The notes below the pieces were generated by a model. It was given only the letters and a program-made list of their open reading frames with translations, was not told the DNA's origin and did not search any database. From an uncultured Bacteroidales bacterium (GTDB lineage: Bacteria > Bacteroidota > Bacteroidia > Bacteroidales > P3): a stretch of DNA of 64,000 bases. Made by a program: the position numbers and the translations under genes. Position 1 is the stretch's first letter. The number at the start of each line of letters is the position of its first letter. Positions 59,201 to 64,000 of this stretch are shown here, one piece after another. Location: the NCBI GenBank assembly GCA_946183915.1, contig CAMHDJ010000001.1, forward strand, positions 1-64,000. Reading direction: 5' to 3'.

Positions 59201-59550
59201 TCGGTTGAGCCAGTGTTGAAGAAGTCGAACGAGAGCCAGGCGCCGTTGGCGAGGTCGGTGCCGTAGTCGGGGAGGAAGAGGTACCAACCGCTGCTGAGGC
59301 GGAGTACTTGGTCCGGGTAGTAGACGGTCGTGACGTAGGCGTTGGAGGAGTTGGTGTAGGTCGTTCCCGAGAGGCCGACTGTCCAGCCGGCGGGCATGAC
59401 GTATTCTCCCGGCCCTCCGAGGGTGATCGTGTCGAAGTCCTCGCAGATCGCGATTTGGGCGCGCAAGGGGGACCCCGCGAGCAGCAGCAGCGCCAGTAGC
59501 AACAGCTGCAGGGGGTGTCCGAATGTCCCTCTATGTCCCTTCATGTCCAT
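56260..59550 (-). CDS. T9SS type B sorting-domain protein with PKD-like domain
   Basis: Secreted protein of 1,096 residues. The signal peptide is LQLLLLALLLLAGSPLRA after a Gly/His-containing start. N-terminal beta-sandwich modules lead to a PKD-like domain (about 550-640, FRNLSHPSDDTAARCNLARWSFPG). Three repeats of about 60 residues follow with C..LY.DSLF..SG.Y......CDS...L.LTV (about 645-830). The C-terminus is the type B sorting domain: FPDLVTPNGDGVNERWEVK and DRTGALVYHVRN to the end. Type B cargo is normally exported with PorP/SprF-like help. Thr and Asp codons end almost always in C, and the plus strand is very G-rich, giving long shadow frames. A second in-frame ATG is at 59544. Confidence 0.88.
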   Translation of the reverse strand: MDMKGHRGTFGHPLQLLLLALLLLAGSPLRAQIAICEDFDTITLGGPGEYVMPAGWTVGLSGTTYTNSSNAYVTTVYYPDQVLRLSSGWYLFLPDYGTDLANGAWLSFDFFNTGSTEGTLIVGTAPSLSSATFHPLDTLSVCKEPSTCHIDLSNAPPGDRYVVLWARFMFSYLNNLILSPGCGAGNLTADSVTADSIYLSWQVLGTPQVTLTLVDLDDTTQTVYPQPTEARHVALPHTANHHEQIVMDYVCDTSGDTCLNRQNTLTPPAYDNSTCVNIAFLHSNRVTPYYGKFHNPYSHVGAIDHGPTQASSRHTVNTDTTQYDPMVGSALRVIPPGETMSVRLGNSGTNADAEALLYNIPVDTTVMDMLILKYAAVMQDPNHDSTDQPRFRIEMLDDTMGVIEPVGCNSADFIASPSLGWNSTGGGSILWKDWTIVGIDLSAYHNRTVHLRLTTYDCKRGAHYGYAYFTLSCAQKTIALSSCTADDSVQLSAPEGFTYRWHLAGDDSILSTQRHISIPIDNNLYNCHLGFVGNPACEVILSARSRVVQPVAAFDYSVEREGCRFKVTFRNLSHPSDDTAARCNLARWSFPGATPDLSTDLNPTVYWPDTGTFHATLVSGMTIIPCTDSVTHPLRFDYGRDTLARAICADTAYLFVDTLLATSGTYSRMPNCDSILTLHLTVHDTNIIDTVAEVCERLLYRDSLFSTSGHYPFVYPNRHGCDSTYWLHLTVHPARESTDTLVICPWRPYLYRGVDYGHPVQFDTVLYTVHRCDSLVHVTLQPRDSLYRLTPLYRVDSTDWLEPDSLLAVCAPATLDLRDTTPLATAHDWLLFTADSLRAASTAEATWHFPHGHTGVAAFVSLVDTDPWGCLDTVGWPLVVLPRPVPEFRWERDVPAIHDPVLQFYNLTRPDTATYLWRIQSAVGGPFDTTSQPEPFYRWGEPGDNPEGDYTVRLLAHWEHTVPSFRTDTLFPPANPRLGCTLHPTLVHTCVDSVEHLIYITNDYLQFPDLVTPNGDGVNERWEVKNLLEYGNYTMNELWIYDRTGALVYHVRNISQPEHFWDPNATRSPDGTYYYRFTAQGEYGIVKRNGLIEVLR

Positions 59551-59641
59551 TGGTTTTCTGGGGTTCCGCTCGTTGTGTGTTGTGTTTTATATAGTTGATA
59601 GTTAGTTGATTGCTTGTTTGATAACGGAAGCCTTTCGGCAA

Positions 59642-59649
59642 CAAATATA
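59642..59649 (-). promoter_or_regulatory. -7 element of the type B T9SS gene
   Basis: Minus-strand TATATTTG about 90 nt before the start; the -33 box is poor. Confidence 0.5.
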
Positions 59650-59702
59650 CGGAATAAAACCGAACTGGCGAAACCAATCGGCCAGAAGATGTTTTTTTTT
59701 CG

Positions 59703-59710
59703 TATTTTTG
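59703..59710 (+). promoter_or_regulatory. -7 element of the membrane protein/radical SAM operon
   Basis: TATTTTTG, 26 nt before the start codon at 59737, divergent to the T9SS gene. Confidence 0.5.
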
Positions 59711-59736
59711 CAGTCAGTTTTAAAAGAGATGATACG

Positions 59737-60342
59737 ATGACATTCCGCGAAGTGAAACCTTGGGAGTGGGTGGTGGCGGCGCTGTTGCTGCTGTTGGCTG
59801 TGTGGTCGGCCGTACAGCTGGCCGGCAAGCACCTGGGGCTGCCTGTGGAAGGGACGTTGGAGCTGTTGCCGCCGCTCGGCAAGACGGTCTACATGGTGTT
59901 CACCGTGGTGTACACCGTGGTGCTGCTGTGGGCGCTGGGCGGGATGTACCGCATGGCGCAGTGGCAGGAACGGCATGCGGGCCTGATGGGCGCCTTCCTG
60001 GCGGTGGTGGCGGCCGACGAGCTGTGTAACCTGGTGCAGACGGCCCTGGTGCTCTACACCGATGAAGGTGTGGCCGGCCTGGACTTCTTCACCGCGCTCT
60101 TCTCGGTGCTCGAAATGCTTACGATGCTGATGGGCATCGTGGTGACGGTGCGCCTGTTCCTCGACGACGTGCGGCCGCTGGGCACCATACTGGTGGCCTT
60201 CGTGCTGCTGCCGGTGGTGTTCCGTCTGTTGTGGACTCCCGCGTGGAACACGGTTGTGTCGCTGCTGCTGATGACCGTGGTGGTGGCCCTGATGTTCCTC
60301 TTCCGCCGGGCTCCCGGCCGGATGGATGAAGACGATGAATAA
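59737..60342 (+). CDS. Polytopic membrane protein, unknown function
   Basis: A 201-residue hydrophobic protein with about five predicted membrane helices (approximately residues 9-28, 43-66, 78-98, 113-135 and 150-190 in two segments) and a charged C-terminal tail (RRAPGRMDEDDE). It contains PWEWVVAALLLLL at the start and DELCNLVQTALVLYTDEG in the middle. I do not recognise the family. The start follows a TATTTTTG element; the stop overlaps the start of the radical SAM gene, so the two are probably coupled. Another small membrane protein of similar character is encoded at 61126-61644. Confidence 0.65.
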   Translation: MTFREVKPWEWVVAALLLLLAVWSAVQLAGKHLGLPVEGTLELLPPLGKTVYMVFTVVYTVVLLWALGGMYRMAQWQERHAGLMGAFLAVVAADELCNLVQTALVLYTDEGVAGLDFFTALFSVLEMLTMLMGIVVTVRLFLDDVRPLGTILVAFVLLPVVFRLLWTPAWNTVVSLLLMTVVVALMFLFRRAPGRMDEDDE

Positions 60343-61129
60343 AAAAGACAATATCATGATACGCGAAGAAACCGTTTTTGGACCCATATTCAGCCGGCGG
60401 CTTGGCAGTTCGCTCGGCATCAACCTCCTGCCCGAGAAGGGCAAGATCTGTAATTTTGACTGCATCTACTGCGAGTGCGGCTGGAACCGCGACGGGCGCA
60501 ACGACACCGTGCTGCCCACGGCCGAGAAGGTGCGCACCGACCTGGAGCGGATGCTCGTCAAGCTGGTGAAGGAGGGGACGCAGGTGGATAGCATCACCTT
60601 CAGCGGCGACGGTGAGCCCACACTGAACCCCGAGTTCCCGCAGATCATCGACGACACGCTGCGTCTACGCGACCAGCACTACCCCCAGGCCAAGGTGAGC
60701 GTGCTGAGCAACGCCACGCGGGTACACCTGCCGCAGGTGTTCGAAGCCTTGCGCCGGGTGGACAACCCCATCATGAAGATCGACGCCCCTACCAACGAGC
60801 TGATCGAGAAGATCAACATGCCGGCGCCGGGCTACGACGTGGCTCGCGTCATCGAGGCCTTGAAACGCTTTGAGGGCGACTTTGTGCTGCAGACCTGTAT
60901 GCTGCGTGGCAATGGCTTCGACTCGTCGCGCCCCGAAGTGGTGGAGGGGTTGATGGACATCGTGCGGCAGCTGCGTCCCCGCGAGTGGATGGTCTACACC
61001 ATCGACCGCGCCACACCGATGCAGGGCTTGGAGAAGTTCAGCCCCGCAGAGATGAAAGCCCTCGTGCGGCCGATCATTGACGAGGGCATCACCAAGGTGC
61101 AGATCAAGGGCGCCGTGGAGGACAACTAG
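60335..61129 (+). CDS. Radical SAM protein of the COG0731 type
   Basis: Radical SAM enzyme of 264 residues. The cluster motif CNFDCIYC has Cys 39, 43 and 46, with a further Cys48 close by. SFSGDGEPTLNPEF-like text (the actual string is TFSGDGEPTLNPEF), LSNATRVHLPQVFEAL and KIDAPTNELIEKINMP follow, the pattern of the COG0731 group related to tyrosine/wyosine-type tRNA modification and to activating enzymes. The actual substrate is unknown. ATGs at 60326 and 60335 are both possible; the latter forms an ATGAATAA overlap with the upstream stop. Convergent with the next gene (stops share CTAG). Confidence 0.8.
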   Translation: MNKKDNIMIREETVFGPIFSRRLGSSLGINLLPEKGKICNFDCIYCECGWNRDGRNDTVLPTAEKVRTDLERMLVKLVKEGTQVDSITFSGDGEPTLNPEFPQIIDDTLRLRDQHYPQAKVSVLSNATRVHLPQVFEALRRVDNPIMKIDAPTNELIEKINMPAPGYDVARVIEALKRFEGDFVLQTCMLRGNGFDSSRPEVVEGLMDIVRQLRPREWMVYTIDRATPMQGLEKFSPAEMKALVRPIIDEGITKVQIKGAVEDN

Positions 61130-61644
61130 CAGAAGAACAGCACCACGTCGAGGAGTTCGCCGAGGGTGTATAGGACTACCAACCCTGTCACCGGACGGCC
61201 GGCGGCACGGAAGAGGCGGATGTTGACTGCCAGGTCGACGGTGGCCATGACCAGCAGGAGGAAGGCCAGTGGGAGGATGAGCGTCCAGACCGTGTGGCCG
61301 TGCAGGAAGTAGGCGGTGATGGCCAGCCACATCAGGGCGAAGCACAACGTCCAGGCACCGGAGGTGATCCAGCGGAGACCGTCGGGGTCGGGAATGTAGG
61401 GTACCAGTGGCTTTCGGAGTGCTTTTCTTGGCTTTTCCTCACCTCCCAGGCGCGGGTAGACATTCATCATCAGCGCAAATAAGATATTGACCACTACCAC
61501 CACGGCGGCGAGGCCGAGGCGTGTGCCTAACGAGCTGCCGGGCAGTTGCATCAGTGCGAGGAAGCAGAGGCCGACGACGATGGCGGCGCCGATGACGAAG
61601 GTGGTGTAGAGTGAGCGGTGACGCTCAAGGGCTGGCTCATTCAT
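61126..61644 (-). CDS. Small polytopic membrane protein, unknown function
   Basis: A 172-residue protein with four to five hydrophobic segments (about 15-32, 41-60, 92-112, 118-137 and 150-170) and an arginine/lysine-rich loop (LGGEEKPRKALRKPLVP). Its ATG overlaps the hydrolase stop (ATGA). It is encoded downstream of the ABC permease, the RHH domain and the hydrolase in what looks like one operon. The family is not recognised. Confidence 0.65.
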   Translation of the reverse strand: MNEPALERHRSLYTTFVIGAAIVVGLCFLALMQLPGSSLGTRLGLAAVVVVVNILFALMMNVYPRLGGEEKPRKALRKPLVPYIPDPDGLRWITSGAWTLCFALMWLAITAYFLHGHTVWTLILPLAFLLLVMATVDLAVNIRLFRAAGRPVTGLVVLYTLGELLDVVLFFC

Positions 61645-62975
61645 TGTTTCAGTATAAAATCGACGATGGCCTGCAAGGCTTCGGGGGCGAAGGTCTCCTC
61701 GATGAGGAGGTATTCGTCGCTGCCGCCGGAGGTGCAGTGCTGGAAGAGGTGGTTGAGGCCAGGCAGCTCGCGGCAGTCGGCCTGCGGGCAGAGGGCCTTG
61801 ACACGCTGCAGGTTGGGCTGGCAGACTATCTGGCGGTCTTTGGTGCCGTTCAAAGCCAGCACCGGCACCTTCACCTTGGGCAGATACTCTGCGGGGTCGA
61901 GGGTGAGGAAGGACTGCATCCAGCGGCTTTCGAGCTGTTGCTTCATGGCGGCGGCGCTGCCGCGGCCCAGGCCGACGCTGTCGATCTCGGCCTTGGTGAG
62001 TCCGGCGGTGTGGCGGTCGATGACGGCCTTGTAGTCCTTCTGCTTGCTGCCGGCGGGCATGGTGAGCAGCTCGCGCATGGCGGCCATGCGGACGGCGAGC
62101 AGGCGGTCGCTGAGGCCGGCGGCGCGGTAGAGTGCTTCGTTCTGCTGCAGCATCACGTCGAGGCCCGTGCAGCCCTGTCCGGCCAGCATCACCACAAACT
62201 TCACATCCTTGTTCCTGGCCGCCACCATGGGTGCGATGGCGCCGCCTTCGCTGTGGCCGCCTATGCCGAGGCGGGCGGGGTCGACGTGCGGGTTGCCCTT
62301 CAGGGCGCGAAGCATGGCCTCGGCATCCTCGGCGAAGAGGCGCGTGTCGGCGCTGTCGAGGGGACCGGTGCTGGCGCCCACGCCACGGTCGTCGTAGCGC
62401 AACACGGCGATGCCGCGGCGGGCCAGATAGTCGGCCAGCACCAGGAAGGGGCGGTGCTGGAAGAGCTCCTCGTCGCGGTTCTGCTGGCCGCTGCCGCTGA
62501 CAAGCACCAGGGTGGGGAAGGGGCTGCCGGTGCGGGGGTAGGTGAGGGTGCCCTCCAGGTGGACGGGGTTGCCCTGGCTGTCGGTGTAGTCGGCTGTGAC
62601 GGTCTGCTCCTCGAAGGCGTAGGGCGGCTGCGGTGTCTGCGGACGCTGCAGGCTGAAGAGGGTGTCGGCGGGAAGGAAGGTGATGTCCTCCTTGAGGATC
62701 CCCTGCTTCCAGTAGCCCACGAGGGTGCTGTCGCGGCGGGTGAGGACGGCCTTGAAGCCGATGCTCTTGCAGTCGACACGGAGCGTGTCGCCGCTGAGGC
62801 TCCACTGGCTGGCGGGGATGGGGTCGGCGCTCTGCAGGGGACTGTAGAGGTTGACGGCGGTGTCGGTGACGTGGAGGCTGAGTATGAGGCCCGTCTTGCG
62901 GCTCGGCGCGTTGTACCACTGTGCCTGGGCCGTCAGGCCCAGACACATCAGTATCAGGATGGTTAGTTTCTTCAT
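61641..62975 (-). CDS. Secreted alpha/beta hydrolase
   Basis: Predicted periplasmic or secreted esterase/hydrolase of 444 residues. The internal start MKKLTILILMCLGLTAQA is a good signal peptide. An N-terminal lid or beta domain (about 20-125) precedes the hydrolase core: SGSGQQNRDEELF oxyanion region near residue 160, YDDRGVGAS, the nucleophile elbow GHSEG at 240-244 (Ser242), and a late GLNHLFQH segment with the probable catalytic His. The frame is open upstream without a stop into a ribbon-helix-helix domain; which start is used is uncertain. The stop overlaps the following membrane protein gene. Confidence 0.8.
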   Translation of the reverse strand: MKKLTILILMCLGLTAQAQWYNAPSRKTGLILSLHVTDTAVNLYSPLQSADPIPASQWSLSGDTLRVDCKSIGFKAVLTRRDSTLVGYWKQGILKEDITFLPADTLFSLQRPQTPQPPYAFEEQTVTADYTDSQGNPVHLEGTLTYPRTGSPFPTLVLVSGSGQQNRDEELFQHRPFLVLADYLARRGIAVLRYDDRGVGASTGPLDSADTRLFAEDAEAMLRALKGNPHVDPARLGIGGHSEGGAIAPMVAARNKDVKFVVMLAGQGCTGLDVMLQQNEALYRAAGLSDRLLAVRMAAMRELLTMPAGSKQKDYKAVIDRHTAGLTKAEIDSVGLGRGSAAAMKQQLESRWMQSFLTLDPAEYLPKVKVPVLALNGTKDRQIVCQPNLQRVKALCPQADCRELPGLNHLFQHCTSGGSDEYLLIEETFAPEALQAIVDFILKQ

Positions 62976-63122
62976 CTGTTTGGGATAACGTTTGGCTTTC
63001 TTGAGTGCTTCAGACAGGATCCACTCGATCTGCCCGTTGGCACTGCGGAACTCGTCCGCGGCCCATTTCTCAATGGCGTCGTAGACTTCCGAGTCAATCC
63101 GCAGTGCAAAGTTCTTCTTCAT
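62976..63122 (-). CDS. Arc-like ribbon-helix-helix domain, joined in frame to the hydrolase
   Basis: 49 codons from the ATG at 63122 (ATGA overlap with the permease stop): MKKNFALRIDSEVYDAIEKW (residues 1-20), then EFRSANGQIEWILSEALKKAK, the pattern of short Arc/MetJ-type DNA-binding proteins of Bacteroidota, which are normally separate genes of about 50 codons. Here there is no stop codon: the reading frame passes directly into the hydrolase signal peptide at 62975. Either two proteins are made from internal starts, or a stop codon was lost and a 493-residue fusion exists. Confidence 0.7.
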
Positions 63123-64000
63123 CGGCTGAACATCACTTTCTCGCTGTTGAACATGCGCGTGAGCACCCAGACGGCGATGCCGGTGTAGACTACGTTGGAG
63201 GCCACGGTGACGATGACGGGCATCCACTGCATCTCGTGGGCGAAGACGGCCACCATCACCTCGATGGAGTTGTAGAAGGGGATGAGGTAGACCAGCAGGC
63301 TCTCGGCCGCACCGTTCTGGAACATCGGCAGCAGGCCCGCCAGCATGACCACCAGCATGAAGGGGGTCACCATGGTGCCGGCATTCTTGACGTCCTTGGC
63401 CAGCGCCGAGAGGATGCTCACGGCCGAGGCCATGATGAGCACCGAGGCGAAGATGACCAGCAGCAGCGCGAAGTAGTCGGACGTGGTGTAGTGGAAGCCC
63501 AGGTCGGCGTAGTCCACCCCCTCGCCGCTGACCATCTTGGGCAGCGACAGGGCGATGCCGATGAAGCTGGAGATGCCGCTCAGCAGGGCGATACCGCTGA
63601 GGGAGATGATCTTGCCCAGGGCCAGCTCGTTGCGCCGCATGGGGGTGACCAGCAGGGTGGCAATGGTGCCGCGCTCCTTCTCGCCGGCGATGCTGCTGGG
63701 CGCGATGGCCATCACGCCGCTGAAGAGCATCATGATGATCAGCATCGGGAGCAGCTTGCTCCAGATCATGGCGCCGATGCTCTCCTCGCTGGCCTGGTCG
63801 AAGCGCTGCTCCTCGCTCTGCGGCACGTTGACGGTGAAGGGGCGGTTGTAGTTGCCGAGCATCGCGTTGAGGGTGTAGTAGACGCGCGACGAGGCGTTGT
63901 TGGTCGAGTTGTAGTAGATCTCCACATTGGGCACCGGCTGGCCGGGTTCGGGAATGGCCAGTTGGTCGAAGCCCTCGGGGAAGCGCAGCAGCACGGCGTT
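63119..64000 (-). CDS. ABC transporter permease, NatB-like (partial)
   Basis: C-terminal part of an ABC-2-type permease; the N-terminus is beyond the right edge. About 290 residues are visible: a periplasmic segment, then membrane helices with SGVMAIAPSSIAGEKERGTIATLLVTPMRRNELALGKII, the signature of the NatB/ABC-2 family (given by position about residues 85-125 of the visible part), and more helices ending KVMFSR. The partner ATPase is presumably outside the window. Drug, sodium or lipid export are all possible. The stop overlaps the RHH start by ATGA, making one operon with the downstream genes. Confidence 0.85.
   Translation of the reverse strand, partial: NAVLLRFPEGFDQLAIPEPGQPVPNVEIYYNSTNNASSRVYYTLNAMLGNYNRPFTVNVPQSEEQRFDQASEESIGAMIWSKLLPMLIIMMLFSGVMAIAPSSIAGEKERGTIATLLVTPMRRNELALGKIISLSGIALLSGISSFIGIALSLPKMVSGEGVDYADLGFHYTTSDYFALLLVIFASVLIMASAVSILSALAKDVKNAGTMVTPFMLVVMLAGLLPMFQNGAAESLLVYLIPFYNSIEVMVAVFAHEMQWMPVIVTVASNVVYTGIAVWVLTRMFNSEKVMFSR

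Noticed and set aside
61126-62946. 606-codon minus-strand frame extending the small membrane protein upstream.
   Set aside because: The upstream part is Pro/Arg/Gln-rich shadow of the hydrolase; the real start is the ATGA overlap at 61644.

Overview
The window looks like a chromosomal segment from a fairly GC-rich member of the Bacteroidales (phylum Bacteroidota). The evidence is a complete set of type IX secretion/gliding core genes (porP-gldK-gldL-gldM-gldN-gldN), secreted proteins with type A and type B T9SS C-terminal sorting domains, a NusG-like UpxY-type antiterminator, DUF6266 and PASTA/RluD neighbourhoods, and promoters of the Bacteroidota type (TTTG, 19-20 nt, TAnnTTTG) that can be read directly upstream of several genes and tRNAs. 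No phage, insertion sequence, CRISPR array or rRNA operon was seen. Both window edges cut a gene: a tRNA-Gly at the left and an ABC-transporter permease at the right.

Layout. 1-0.4 kb: tRNA cluster (Gly, Lys, Pro, Thr). 0.4-1.7 kb: ribosomal operon rpsF-rpsR-rplI. 1.7-10 kb: a BspA-like surface protein, a BlaI/M56-TonB regulatory pair with an LRR lipoprotein, and two outer-membrane barrel proteins. 10-13 kb: tRNA-Gln, then hutI, a LolD-like ATPase and rlmB in an overlapping operon. 13.6-25.5 kb: one giant 3,931-residue T9SS cargo gene, followed by tilS. 26.7-33.5 kb: a T9SS plug-family protein facing an operon of miaB, a PASTA protein, a T9SS cargo protein and an rluD-type gene. 33.5-41.7 kb: the T9SS core operon on the minus strand, ending with a UDP-GlcNAc 2-epimerase. 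41.7-45.3 kb: RlpA-like, KdsC-like, polysaccharide-deacetylase-like and LD-carboxypeptidase genes (envelope functions). 45.6-48 kb: a three-gene module of a DRTGG protein, an RsbW-like ATPase and a divergent [FeFe]-hydrogenase-like protein. 48-55 kb: helicase, pyridoxal kinase, ComEC-like, nitroreductase, UpxY-like and ComEA-like genes with two tRNA-Val genes. 55-64 kb: DUF6266, a type B T9SS cargo protein, a radical SAM protein, membrane proteins, an alpha/beta hydrolase joined in frame to a ribbon-helix-helix domain, and an ABC permease.

How the genes work together. Much of the window serves the cell envelope: the secretion motor and ring (GldL/M, GldK/N), its PorP partner, a plug-family protein, four probable cargo proteins, and sugar-nucleotide or peptidoglycan enzymes. 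The UDP-ManNAc-forming epimerase sits two bases from the second gldN, which fits the known use of special LPS glycans to anchor T9SS cargo.

The most unusual signal is not a gene. Five of the larger intergenic gaps (near 3.6, 13.2, 28.1, 45.4 and 56.0 kb) each hold a degenerate tandem array whose period is 11 nt, although the unit sequence differs from place to place. Four of the five turn at an 8-10 bp palindrome into an inverted 11-nt-phased half. Two gaps next to long T9SS cargo genes also hold strong G-quadruplex-like motifs. The second unusual item is the hydrogenase-like module, whose key proton-relay cysteine is replaced by phenylalanine.
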